In this document: positions 11,911 to 21,770 of the stretch, in pieces | Layout of the letters: the number at the start of each line of letters is the position of its first letter | How positions within the stretch are numbered: position 1 is the first letter of the stretch | Assembly (NCBI GenBank): GCA_029721515.1 | Contig: CM056559.1 | Coordinates: forward strand, 8,557,001 to 8,621,000 | DNA length: 64,000 bases | Direction of reading: 5' to 3' | Origin: Synanceia verrucosa | Lineage: Eukaryota; Chordata; Actinopteri; Perciformes; Synanceiidae | Translations under genes and position numbers: made by a program | The notes under the pieces: generated by a model | The model's input: the letters and a program-made list of their open reading frames with translations, nothing else | What the model was told of the DNA's origin: nothing | Database searches by the model: none

Positions 11911-12474
11911 ATCATCAACCATACTTATAATCTCTAAGAAAGTTGTTAAACTAGAAAATTTGGGTTCCTTCATCGCCATCGTCCTTCTTCCTGAAGTTAT
12001 TAACTTATATAACCTCAGCAAATAAATGCTTCAAGTTCCTATCTTCATCTTTCGTTATCAAACACGCTGCTGTGGTCTCACCAAACAGCTTGATGTTACA
12101 CTGTTACCAAACAGAGCAACGTGCTGCAGAGAAACACCAACAAAGACAGCCTGACTCTCCACTCACTTCCTCTTTTAATCTACGTTCAATTCTTCCATCA
12201 GGACATAATACAGACGTGCTTTTTTAGCATAAAATCCACAAGCAGATGGGCTCATAACGGACAGTAACAAAAGACACCAGCTACTTCCTGTGTTGACGCG
12301 CTGTTTGGCGCTGCATCCTCTGCAGGCATCATGTTGTCTGCACTGCGCGCGATGGAAAAATAGACACACTGATAAAGGAAAAGGTAAAGAAAAGGTCAAC
12401 ACTTGGAGATAAAGATGTCCTTACCCGTCCTCCAGGTGACGACCCGTTCCACAGCTCGCCATCTCCGCCACCAT
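411..12474 (-). CDS. FIIND (ZU5-UPA) plus death-domain protein, 17 coding exons
   Basis: Spliced by hand; 17 exons total 1578 nt, giving 525 residues plus TGA: 12474-12425, 10043-10012, 8039-8007, 7879-7811, 7190-7158, 7048-7013, 6464-6429, 6326-6277, 6126-6074, 5972-5746, 5409-5153, 2691-2566, 2119-1984, 1799-1752, 1406-1335, 1174-884, 439-411. Layout: acidic, Ser/Glu/Asp-rich N-terminus (about 1-97), a CCxxC cluster (about 104-108), FIIND (about 114-380), a Lys/Arg-rich linker (about 385-400) and a death domain (about 432-516). The ZU5 half has WKFAGPIFNVD and FPHSVCLA blocks like CARD8's. The self-cleavage region has SLSPVG, with His236 nine residues before Ser245, the spacing I recall in CARD8. 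In known FIIND proteins cleavage frees a C-terminal UPA-effector fragment; here that would be UPA-death domain, about 281 residues. Role in inflammasome- or PIDDosome-like signalling is inferred. No AATAAA is visible downstream of the stop on this strand; the 3' UTR may leave the window. Confidence 0.85.
884..1174 (-). CDS. FIIND-DD exon 16 (death domain)
   Basis: 291 nt encoding the whole death domain. The opening LLQVAKRLGKEWKQVA and the later MLVEWKSRR and ATAYHLRKSVED blocks match the six-helix death-domain pattern (helix 1 LGKEW, helix 5 W..R). Acceptor ttttttccag, donor CTGCAAG|gtaata. Confidence 0.85.
1335..1406 (-). CDS. FIIND-DD exon 15 (linker)
   Basis: 72 nt, phase 1 at both ends. 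It encodes a Ser/Glu-rich then Lys/Arg-rich linker (RQRSSSPSEEEITYKKPRW). Acceptor tctcatag, donor GTCAG|gtgaca. Confidence 0.7.
1752..1799 (-). CDS. FIIND-DD exon 14 (basic linker)
   Basis: 48 nt; encodes DCVDNTERKPRKRTN. The RKPRKR cluster could be a nuclear localisation signal. The donor is AACA|gtaagt. Confidence 0.7.
1984..2119 (-). CDS. FIIND-DD exon 13 (end of UPA)
   Basis: 136 nt, phase 0 in and phase 1 out. It ends TEETVWSATIREG, like the DETLVWEALVKPGD end of the human UPA. Acceptor ctgtgcag, donor GAGAAG|gtacca. Confidence 0.8.
2190..2316 (+). repeat. Possible old LINE/SINE 3' end
   Basis: The tract ends in a 'tttcccc...ggggacaaataaa' motif often seen at the 3' end of fish Rex/CR1-like elements. 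It lies in the intron between exons 12 and 13. No target duplication was seen. Confidence 0.3.
2566..2691 (-). CDS. FIIND-DD exon 12 (UPA)
   Basis: 126 nt, phase 0 at both ends, 42 codons. The RYIRIEKPP motif corresponds to FVRIHKPP in CARD8. Acceptor aaacag|GATATAGG, donor CCTCAG|gtgtgt. Confidence 0.8.
3055..3084. repeat. (AC)n microsatellite
   Basis: About 15 uninterrupted AC units in the intron between exons 11 and 12 of the FIIND-DD gene. Confidence 0.95.
3198..4558 (-). mobile_element. Decayed Tc1/mariner transposon
   Basis: About 1.36 kb bounded by inverted ends that share AAAAGTTAGGGATATTGG and GGGTGAAATTT/GGGTGAGATTT, each starting at a TA as Tc1 elements do. Between them, on the minus strand, lie two frame-broken pieces of a DDE transposase. 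It sits in the FIIND-DD intron between exons 11 and 12, in the same orientation as the gene. Confidence 0.9.
3532..4160 (-). pseudogene. Tc1 transposase remnant
   Basis: Two open pieces in different frames. 4160-3792 has ERHRSGRPLATS (DNA-binding region) and VLFSDESRF (first catalytic Asp). 3738-3532 has FMAENVPAHRG, in which the second catalytic Asp appears to be Glu-Asn, and ISPDLKPIENLWD with the final Glu. Stops and frameshifts separate them, and no complete protein is possible. Confidence 0.9.
5153..5409 (-). CDS. FIIND-DD exon 11 (self-cleavage site)
   Basis: 257 nt, about residues 208-292. It holds the predicted autoproteolysis site SL|SPVG (Leu244-Ser245), with catalytic-type His236 in GSHVKW. 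Downstream, HHGVVLVYKQL and YSFHIYL match the start of a UPA fold. Known CARD8 and NLRP1 sites have Phe before the Ser; here it is Leu. Confidence 0.85.
5746..5972 (-). CDS. FIIND-DD exon 10 (ZU5 half)
   Basis: 227 nt encoding residues 132-206 plus split codons. It carries the TYQCSVTGLVFEASERVLVRY block and the FAGPIFNV and FPHSVCLA motifs that identify a FIIND rather than an UNC5-type ZU5. Donor GCTG|gtgaga. Confidence 0.85.
6074..6126 (-). CDS. FIIND-DD exon 9 (start of FIIND)
   Basis: 53 nt, phase 0 in and phase 2 out; encodes SHGNELVTPRRISKGQL, leading straight into the ZU5 half. Acceptor ttcacag, donor TTACA|gtgagt. Confidence 0.75.
6277..6326 (-). CDS. FIIND-DD exon 8 (Cys cluster)
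   Basis: 50 nt, phase 1 in and phase 0 out; encodes ERPFKSCCEKCKAIQQ. The CCxxC arrangement could bind metal or form a disulphide, but no known family was matched. Donor CAACAG|gtaagt is strong. Confidence 0.75.
6429..6464 (-). CDS. FIIND-DD exon 7 (36-nt micro-exon)
   Basis: 36 nt, phase 1 at both ends; encodes SVPGPEAEVSN. Acceptor cctctag, donor AAATG|gtaaac. The other two forward frames either contain a stop or break the junctions. Confidence 0.7.
6550..6725 (-). mobile_element. tRNA-derived SINE
   Basis: On the minus strand the head reads GTAGCTCAGTGGGTAGAG (A box) followed by GGTTCTATCCC (B box). A body with the 'tgagcaagacacttaaccc' tract typical of AFC/HpaI-type fish SINEs follows. 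It lies in the FIIND-DD intron between exons 6 and 7. Exact ends are approximate. Confidence 0.75.
7013..7048 (-). CDS. FIIND-DD exon 6 (36-nt micro-exon)
   Basis: 36 nt, phase 1 at both ends; encodes NEEVDAEESKY. Acceptor ctttgcag, donor TATG|gtgcga. Confidence 0.7.
7158..7190 (-). CDS. FIIND-DD exon 5 (33-nt micro-exon)
   Basis: 33 nt, phase 1 at both ends; encodes GCADKDGGEE. Acceptor ttcaccag, donor GGAGG|gtaaga. Confidence 0.7.
7811..7879 (-). CDS. FIIND-DD exon 4 (acidic exon)
   Basis: 69 nt, phase 1 at both ends. It encodes the most acidic part, with the run EESSEEEDDDEEDGDS. Acceptor gaacag, donor TTCTG|gtaaga. Confidence 0.75.
8007..8039 (-). CDS. FIIND-DD exon 3 (33-nt micro-exon)
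   Basis: Phase 1 at both ends, 33 nt; encodes NLTESDSSSS. Acceptor gttacag, donor TTCAG|gtaagc. Skipping it would keep the frame. Confidence 0.7.
8837..8861. repeat. (CTG)n run
   Basis: About eight CTG units inside the FIIND-DD intron between exons 2 and 3. No exon is supported here. Confidence 0.85.
10012..10043 (-). CDS. FIIND-DD exon 2
   Basis: 32 nt, phase 2 in and phase 1 out; acceptor cctacag|AGACGG and donor AAAG|gtaaac. It encodes DGDIPALENK and is the first of the small acidic exons. Confidence 0.7.
10659..10681. repeat. Poly-A run
   Basis: Pure A tract in intron 1 of the FIIND-DD gene. Similar runs are at 2789-2808 and 5012-5037. Confidence 0.9.
11867..11905. repeat. (GT)n microsatellite
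   Basis: About 19 GT units in intron 1 of the FIIND-DD gene. Confidence 0.95.
12425..12474 (-). CDS. FIIND-DD exon 1 (start codon)
   Basis: Residues 1-16 plus two bases of codon 17. Two in-frame ATGs lie 12 nt apart (12474 and 12462). The first has A at -3 and G at +4, and a TAA lies upstream in the same frame, so the first is chosen. Donor is GACGG|gtaagg. Confidence 0.75.
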
Positions 12475-12779
12475 CCTCTCTGCACCCAACCCTTGTTACA
12501 CTTTCTGTTGGTCCACAGGCAGCGGCTGCGCATTAAAGCACCTGAAGGCCAATATGATCCTATCATCGACTATCTGGTGTCTCGTAGGCAGTAATTAGCG
12601 CAGTAATGGGCATCTGAGTCCTCCTGGCTGAACTATTCACTTGTCAGTGTGGGTGCTGCATCCTTCCTACAGCAAAACAAACCACAGACTTCACAAAAAA
12701 AAGTGAATAGTTCCTGAAAAATCCACAACTGCACGATGTTGCAGTGTGCATGTGAATGTATTGTTTCCTCTCCCAAACA

Positions 12780-12935
12780 CCGCTTGTGTGCATGCAATAA
12801 GGTGAAAAACGCAGATCTTCACGTCATATCGTTCGCTGCTGCGCGCACGGAGATGCGTTCAGGATCAGCGGCGCAGTTGCAGCGCAATGCATGAAAGCGC
12901 ATGAATGCGCGCTAGATGTGGGCGGGGGTGCAGCA
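12780..12935. promoter_or_regulatory. CpG-rich stretch, candidate promoter of the FIIND-DD gene
   Basis: Dense CpG (cgcgcacgg, gcggcgc, gcgcgc) and a GC box (gggcggggg near 12919) lie 0.3-0.45 kb upstream of the start codon in otherwise AT-rich DNA. No TATA box was recognised. The assignment rests on composition and position only. Confidence 0.4.
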
Positions 12936-14252
12936 TCCCGCCTTCAGCTTTAGTCTTTGTAAAGTCATGTTGATGATTTACAGCCGGGCTTTCACCACTT
13001 GCTTTTTCAAGATATCAGAGATACCAAGAAACATATGGATAATATGGTGTTTGCTGTTACGCATCAAATCAGCTGCTGTTTGTGGAGTGCTAACCGAGAA
13101 TAAAGTGAAACCAATTAGACCCAATACATAACTATCCTTCTGAGTTATTCCACACACACAAAGGTGTATCCTAAAAGCAACTAGCCCAGCAAAGTACAGA
13201 CAAAAAAATGAGAGTTGGAAAATAACAAGCCAAACATGTCATTTTGCTTCCCCAGCGTTAAAAATAACACGCCTGTGTTCATCTGAGTCAAATTTGTTAG
13301 CTGCACATTTTCTCCCACACATAAAAGCAGCAGCCAACACTCCACACTGTGCAACTAGGTCACTTTGAGCGGGAAAACATGCTCATCAGATTGCAGAGAT
13401 GCATTAGCCTGAAGACGCCAGCAGATGTCACATCAGACAATAAAACAAGCAGGACTCAACAGCAGCAAAACCATGGCTCCCCAAAAATACCCTGCACCGG
13501 AAGACATATTCAGACTGCATTAGGACATACACAAGGACTGATCAGAGCGTCACTGTAGTTAAAACAAAAAGACTCAGTGTGTCAATCTATGGCATAAACT
13601 CACTGTCCATCACAGAGAGTAAGAAAGGTAGAGAGATATCTGTGAGTGCCTGAGATGTCCACTGGGAGGAATGAGTGACGGATCAAGGGCTTTCCTATTG
13701 ATCTTCTACTTATTGATCTTCTCTTTTTCCCCTCTTTCCATTCACCATCCAACTTTCACAAATGGATATGTAGCTTGCAGCAGGGGGGGCGACAGGGAGA
13801 TAGATGCCGCAGACTAACAGGGACATTTTCCAAGTCTGAAGGGAAAGATCAGCTCCTCAGTGCAGGAAGAGACAGCCTCACATCAGACTCAGTGGCGAGA
13901 CGATAGCCCCAATACCTCAGGAAATTAGAGAAGATAGAGAGGACGATGAAGGTCAGGAAGAGAGGAGAGGGACTGGCAGGAAACATTAGCTCCAAACAAA
14001 ATAATAAGAAAAGGGAGACTTTTAAATCATCTTAAAGTATGAAAATTATCAGAACTGATGGAAATGCTTGAGACTTGGATTCATTTGGACTTGAATCATA
14101 CAAAGTGAGGATTCTCACCCTTGAAACATGACTACCTGAAGATTAAACCTGACTTTGATACAAAAAAAAAAAAATTCAGGTCGATAACAGGACTACAACT
14201 GTACACTACTGTAACGCAGTGTTACAGGAAAGAGTTAAGGGATCACCAAAGT

Positions 14253-14379
14253 CTGCGATGAACTGGAGACTTGTCCAGGGTGTACCCTGCCTTTCGCCCT
14301 AAAATAGGTGGGATAGGCTCCAGCACCCCCGCGACCCTATGTGAGGATAAGCGGTAGAAAATGGATGGATGGATGGATG
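14253..14379 (+). mobile_element. 5'-truncated RTE-type LINE tail with target duplication
   Basis: The body reads 'cttgtccagggtgtaccc', 'ataggctccagcaccccc' and 'gaggataagcggtagaaaat', then (GGAT)n, the standard 3' end of a fish RTE-like LINE. The 12-bp sequence GATCACCAAAGT occurs at 14241-14252 and again at 14380-14391, flanking it as a target-site duplication. Confidence 0.85.
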
Positions 14380-14906
14380 GATCACCAAAGTTACAACTAG
14401 TCTTGAGTAGAACATGAAAATAAATTATATCCAATAGTTGTGGAAACATTTTACATGAAACCACAACTGTAAATGTCATGGTGGTACTAGAGAAAAAGTC
14501 AAGGGATCATCTTAGAGGCATGAATGTCCACAATTTAATGCCAATCCATCCAGTGGAAGTCCTATGCTCAAGGAAAAGTGTGAGGATCACCAAATAAATC
14601 ACCAAGACTCATCCCAATAAAGTCCTGTACAGAATTTAATCAGTATCCTTCAAATATCTGTTCTAAGTTGTGACTGGGCGTTTAATGTTCTGTTTAAAAA
14701 GTGAGGAATGTTAAGAAAGTGTTTTTGTGGCTATTGTGCTAATGCAAAAAATTGAGAAGACTTGATTTGATTCAAAAGACTGTATTGTGTTGTAATTATA
14801 AAAAAAGATGTGAGGAAAATTTTTACAACCAGCTATTAGAAAAGGTCTTTAACAAAGGAAACCAACATAATCTTTCCCTGCACTGTCTCAGTTAGAAACA
14901 GCTTAC

Positions 14907-14908
<2 letters not shown>

Positions 14909-14942
<34 letters not shown>
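14909..14942. repeat. (GT)n microsatellite
   Basis: About 17 GT units, followed closely by an 18-base poly-T run. Confidence 0.95.
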
Positions 14943-14946
<4 letters not shown>

Positions 14947-16329
14947 GACAGGCTTTTTTTTTTTTTTTTTTAAACGGATCGACCAACCTGTTTGGAAATG
15001 ATGATGTCACACACCCTAGAGGCTTAATATGAGCCCTCATTGTGCAGACTCATTATCCATCACATAGACACACAATGTCGTTCACATTTAAGGCTACTCA
15101 GCCAGGCAGGAAGAAAACCTATAACCTCTGTGCTCAAACATTCCCTTCATAAACATACATATACACACACATGCAGATGCACAAAAGGGTGTCCTCTTAC
15201 TCTGGAGATGAGGAAATCCATATCCTTTCAATGGGCCGTTTCGCTATCTGTGCTGAGTTATCGCTGGAAAGATGCAGAGGAACAAAAGAGCCATGGCTGC
15301 TGCAACCCTGCATAAAAAAGCTGGAGAGAGGTGAACAAGGACAAAGAGCAACACCTTTCCATAGAGAAAATGGAAGGGAGGCTCTGGAGATCGTCCAACC
15401 ATGAGAGATTTCAGAGGCAACCTCATTTAATCCTGTCCAACTCCATAATGTATAATGCATGGGCCTAAGAGTTGTCAGTTCTCTGAGATTCTTTCCTGTG
15501 CAATCAATAGGATAAACTCCCTATATGGAAGCACAGAAGCAAAGCAGAGTTGTTGTACTGAGGGTTTTGAATCAACAAGGGCAAAATGTTTCGTAAAGTG
15601 GGAGTTGATTTAATAGCAGATGACTGCTGGACTTGGATTCAAACACTAATGACTTTCTGCTGAACTTTCCCCTAACCCCCCTTCCCTTTCATTTCATTAT
15701 CCAAGGCCTATATTTGTTTCTTCGTTATTTTTATACAATTTATTGTTTTTCACCTCTGTTTGCCATTGCCATCGTCTGTTTTTTTTTCCCTGTTTGGGTT
15801 GAGATGTTTTATGAGTCCCTTGGAGTTATTTTTTTTTTTTTCATCTCACCCACACAGTTTGCACTTCCTTTGTTCTCTATTTTCAGTGTGCTGTGAGATG
15901 AGAAAATAAACCGAAGCTCCCCCCCCCAAAATGCACTGCAACAGCGAAAGTTTTCTTTTGATATCTGAAAACCTGTTTGATATTATACCCTTAATTCCAA
16001 CTCTTGATGTGGATAATTAATTTAAAAATAATAATTCAAAGTCTTTGCAGTACAGTAATATGGGTCTGATGAAGGAAATGTTCATGATGATCAATAACCA
16101 ACAGACTACAGCCATGCCAGTGACTCTGTGAGGCAGCCCTTGTACTACAGAGGCTACTGTGGCTAAAACAAAGTTTGACCATTCAGTATTCAACTTAAAA
16201 ATAAGCGCCCAAGTCAAATAAAAACATTGTTTTAAAGTACATCATTCCATCCATATTCTCTATCTATCTACTTGTTCCAATGGGTTTTTGAGTCATATTA
16301 TATTTCCTCAGTTTATTTCCTACCTGCAT

Positions 16330-16560
16330 TTTTATATTCACATTAGGACTATCAAAATTGTTGCATTAATGTGATTAATCAGCATTAACGTGTTATATTA
16401 TGTTATGTATTTGGGAAAAACTGACCAAAATGCATTGCCTGAGATGTGCTGGCAGGTCATGAAGCAGAAATCAAGAAAACTAATGATAAAACATGCTCAT
16501 AAAATTAGATTACCCATCTTGTTTTAATCTGTCAAAGCCTCTCCTGTTAAAAAAAAGGGA
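16330..16560. repeat. Possible old transposon remnant
   Basis: The 'gcattaatgtgattaatcagcattaacgtg' type of motif recurs in fish interspersed repeats. Family and ends could not be fixed. Confidence 0.25.
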
Positions 16561-19500
16561 AAGAGATGTTCTTTTCATAAACACACTACTTATTAGAGCT
16601 CATGTGGTGTCACTCTGATTTTAGCAAATAGCCCTAAGGGGTGTTAGTTTGAGTAATAGCTGTTTTCACAAAATAAATTTATAATAACGGATCTACCAGA
16701 GATTACATCAAGTTGGAGAAGTTATGCCTTTCAATGTCGTGGTTTGTTTTCTGTGAAAAGATGTTCAGAGAGTTAGTCCCAAAAACATCTGCATCAAGTG
16801 TAAACTGTTTTTTATTTTTTTTAGATTTAAGGCACATCTGTCCTTGATGTTGTTAATGTTTGACACCTACACAGTGTTACTAAGAAGGCCTTGGGACTCT
16901 TTCATTGTTTCCCCACTTCACCAGAGGGGATTGGCTTTAATTGTTGAGCATTTTCACATATTAACAGATTTCCTGTCTCTGGACATCCATAAAACGGGAA
17001 GAAACAGAGGGATGGAGGCCATGATATAGGCAATAAGGGGGATAAAAAGAGTTTGCATGGTCTCTGGGAGACTTAGATGTTTAGTGTAACTTCCCTTCTC
17101 ATTTTCTTTCCTCACATTAGTTTACACCCTCCCATCTTTTACACAAAGCCTCCACTTATTGCCCTATATTATACTGAGCCTGTCACTGTGTAATGTATGT
17201 TGTGTCATGGCCTGTTTCTCTTTTTATCTTCCCTGTATTGTTGATTCCTTATTTTTGGAGCCTTCAGGGAACTCTGTGTATTCAAGGGCCACAGAAGGAT
17301 GAGTCCTGGGATGTGAATGTGGGCGTTTGGTGGGAGGTACGCCACTGAAGGCTGCAGACTAGCCACCTTCTGAGACTCCTTTAAGAGTGACTCAGCGCAG
17401 TAGTGTGGAGGCAGGGGGTCAAACATCCCCTTGCCCTCCGCCTCCACTCAAAACACATGGGAATGGGAAAACTTTATCCTATATTTAACCTCCAGGTGTC
17501 TGTCTGGTTTGTGTGTGTAATGCATGAGAGCGAGTCCCATTCACTGAGTCATCAGCAGCTGGGTGTTGGCAGACGGGTTATCTTATAGGGGAAAATGAGG
17601 GGTTGGTTGGGGGCTCTTAGCAATCTAGGAAAAGCTGTGCTTATGGCCCCTATCGCTCCACAGTCACCTCCCTCTCATGAGCGCTTTCTGCATTACATCT
17701 GTCTGAGATCTGACCGTGTCTATATTAGATTTGTCTGAAAAGCAAAAATTAAATTCTGAGGGAAAGAGGTGAGAGAATAAAAAGTGTCAACAAGTTCAAC
17801 AGAAAAACAAAACACAAAAGCTTCTTCCCTACTGCACCATTTCTTCCACAGAGAGTAATATTGTGGTTTTAAGACCTTGGGTTGGTTATGGGGATGTGGA
17901 ATGGCAGAATTCCCAAAAGGTAAAGAGATGGTGGTTGATATACAGTATATCTATATAAATCTTTCCTGGAAACATTCGAAAAGAAAGCAGCGATGCTGAG
18001 TCAAATCACTTAGTGCTATTATCCATCAAACCTGTCTAAATGATAGCAGCGTATTATAGCCTATGAGGCAGCCTCATACGCTTATTCACTATAAAGTCAA
18101 AAAGCCTAGCTCAGCACAAACCTACCAACTCATCAGATTTATTAAGAGCACTGAGAGTGATTCCCCTGAGACAGAAAAGGGATTTTACCCTCTCTCTTTT
18201 TCTCTTCTGTAAAGGATTTTTGGCCTCTTAGAGCAGGTTTTCTCCTCAAAGGAAGTCAAGATTCTGATTCTTCTCCGAGCCAAAAAATACACACTGGGAG
18301 AACAAGCCACATGAAGGTAAGAGGTGAACACTTTCTTTCAAACATATTTGCTCGAAGTGACCACATCCACACTTGTTCAGTTGAGTTCTGAGGCAAACTT
18401 CACACAAACACAGTTTGTGCATATGGTCCAGTGACACAAAAAAATGGGGAGGAAAAAAAAAACAAAAAAACGCTTGCAACTTTACAAAGAGGCCCACACA
18501 AACAAACTAAAACATAAATATAATCTCTTCTCTCAAAACACACACACAATCCCGTACTCTTGAAGACCTCTGAGCCAGCAGGGCGATAAGATTAGAGGAA
18601 GTACGTGGGTGTGAAATAGCTGTGGTGTGGGACTTTCTGGATTCACGTAATCTACACTGACTGCAGGCCCTGCTTTTTATTAGAGTTCAAGCTGATGGGA
18701 ATATACAGGCGCTGATGACACCCACACACGTATCCTGCGATTCTGGGCTGCACAGATACAGTATTTACACACACTGAACAAACCAATACTTTTGTATTAA
18801 TCTCCCATAGTCTGCAAATTCAGACACATATGCTTACACAACTCACAGGATACATGTGCGGACACTGACATTATGTAAAGATCACACTTAACAGTAAGAT
18901 CAGAAGCTCCAGAGGCTGAAGCCTGTCTCAGGGCAGTAACCCTGAGGTTGTGACTTCTGCTCTGGTGCAAACAAAGCAAAAACCCAGAACCATCAGTGGG
19001 TCCATTAACAAAGCCCAGAGCTTGACAAGGCCCTCTTTGTTTCATAATTAATGCAAACGTGATAACCGTGACATTGACAGTTGGGCGGTCCGTACATCTC
19101 TGACACATGAAAATGAACGCTGCCATTCATCATTGCATAGGGCTAATGGACCCCATAAAGCTGAATTATTAAGCACAACACAAGAGACCTTTGTATCAGA
19201 TTAATGGAAGCATACAGCACAGCACGTTTATTATGGCATTAATTGTTAGCCATACAGGAGGCCACAACTTCAAACTATTTTGTCAGTTAATGCAACAGAG
19301 ACAAAGTCTCCTTTTGTGTTGCTGGTGTTAACAAATTTGTTGCACGTTACGATGCGTGTACTTGTGTTTCTCATCTAAATCTGTTTACGTCTCTGCTGTC
19401 TCATGACGCCTCTTAAAGCATAGAAATAAATATACTATGCATTATGAAAAAAAAGAACACTTGTTTCCTATGTAGTTGGTCTCCAATTAGTTTGATGATT

Positions 19501-21770
19501 TTGCTGAAAGCTGCTCCTATATGGACAGAGAACAAAGGGGAAGGGAAAAGAGACAGAGAGAATTTATTCAATCAATCTTACAAACACAAGAACAGTTCTT
19601 TGTGGTAGATTTCAGTAAAAGAGGGAAAAGGACACAGGATGTGGAGGGTTAGAAACAGACCTGAGGAGAAGAAGTCATCAGACAAAGACAACAAATAAGA
19701 AAGGAAAAGTGAGTACATTTTAAGATATTACCATTGAATCCTTATGATCAGTGAAACTTAAAAATGTACAAACTGGAAAGAAAAACTGTATATATGTATG
19801 TTACTTTTGCTTATCTTCATAATTCCTTACATGGGTTTGATTTTGGTGTGATTAAGAAGCCAAAAGTTTTCTTCAATACTGTGGAGCATTTTTTCACTTC
19901 CCAGACACTGCAAAGAATCAAAGCTGTGATCCAAAATAGCAGTTTATGTCAATAAAAGTCCAGTCAGTAGCAGAATAGCAGAAGTGCTGGGAAAGCCCTC
20001 GAAACAAAGGAACTGAAAAGGGTTTCTCTCAGAGCCACTGTCCACAGGCTATTGATTGCGTATTTGTTTATTTGGTTAGAAAAGTGCCCGGAGATCACGT
20101 TTCCCTAATTGACGCAGATCACCGAAAGAAATACGATACTGCATAAATTAGGTTGCATGATGTTGCCCTTCTACTGCATTCCACGTCATAATGCTCCAGT
20201 AATTAGATTAGGTGTATTGTGCATTAGGCCTTGTTTAGAAAAGAAAAGAATACAGAGTGCCTATTAGTGACAAAGAGTAACATAAAGACAAAGAGGGGGT
20301 GAAATGTTCCTCTACGTAAAAAGGACTCCCCGCACAATTTCACCATGAGGGCTTGACAAAAGACTGCAGAGTCCATATCTCTTTGTCCTGTCTTAATATC
20401 ATAAATCCTATTCACTCAGATCCAATAAGGACACTAGCTTTGACAATGACCTTGGTCACTCAGTATAATCACTGCAGAAAATGATTCACATTGTCAGAGT
20501 TTCACAGCTTAAATTATGTGTACTGGTTTAATTAACCTATACTTGTAGATTAGCTTGCTAAGCTGTTTGTCATTGTTGGATGTTATCCAGAGACATCTTT
20601 AGTGTAAATTAACACGTTGGGCGAGGAGGATTGTCGTTTAAGCTGGAAATGTTCTTAAATGCCGCAGACATACGGTCCTCTAGTGTGATTCTGGGCTAAT
20701 GGGAATACAGACACTCTTCTAATGGGGGGCCATTACAAGCCACACTGCAGGAACTATCCATTTTTTATGAGAGGGGTAGATCTGTTGGCGCCATATCAAG
20801 GACAGTCACCCATACTGGTTACATGTGGCCCCATGCAAGTTAAGTTCAACATTTTGGGGACAGTATATTATAAGGTGGAGTCTAGGTACATGGAGGGATC
20901 TCAGATTTACTCAAGTACTGTCCATAAGGACAAATCTGACGTACTCATACCTCAAATTGTGATGAAATATCTTTTTTTTTTTTTTACCCCACTGGCTGCT
21001 TTAGTCAGCAGTTAAACCACTTTACAGATTAAGATTCATCATACAACAATATCACAGCTTTAACTACAAACCAGTTCTTAAAATAGTCAAATTTATCTAC
21101 CTTTCAACTGCAAAAAGCCACAAATGCCTTCACAATTCTAATCTAAATATATAATATAAAAAGTAACACTCACAAGGTGTGACTACTTTCACTTTATATA
21201 TATATATATATAATGCATTTCTATACTGCAGTATTGCTGCTGCTTTTTGTATAAAGGATCTCAATAGTAAGGATTCCCCCTGGTTGTCATTCCTCCTACA
21301 CGAACAGAATTTTCACTGACTATAAATCACGGGGCTCTGCAACAAACATTGATCTGAGATATGGTTTGTTAATATGAAATAGTTGGGAGGGAAGTCTCCC
21401 TGGCAGGACAGTTCAGGCTGAATGTGACAAATGATGGGGACCATATCTGTGGGTTGCACTGACATAAGGACTTAATATAGTCTAATGACTACAATGTCTA
21501 CGTGGGCCTAATAATGATGTCAGATTATTCTTGATCATCACCAGTGATCCACTCCTATCGCCCTCAGCTACAGCAGACAGGTCGTCCTCAGCAGGGGGGG
21601 GGCACCTGCTGTCCCGCTCCGCTGCAGTGCTGTCAGATGAGAGTACAGTCTACATGATTAGTGCACAGCTGGACGGACAGCCAGACCTGGAACACCTGCA
21701 CGGACTTTTAACATCACAACGTGCGGGAGACGCAACACGCACATCACTTCCCATCCCGGGAGATCCAGAG

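Larger units (their letters stand above)
12475..21770. other. Intergenic region without a recognised gene
   Basis: The longest open frames are under 120 codons and show no family motifs. It contains (GT)n at 14909-14942, a poly-T at 14954-14971, a LINE tail at 14253-14379 and (TA)n near 21195-21212. It separates the divergently oriented FIIND-DD and C3orf80-like genes. Confidence 0.6.
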
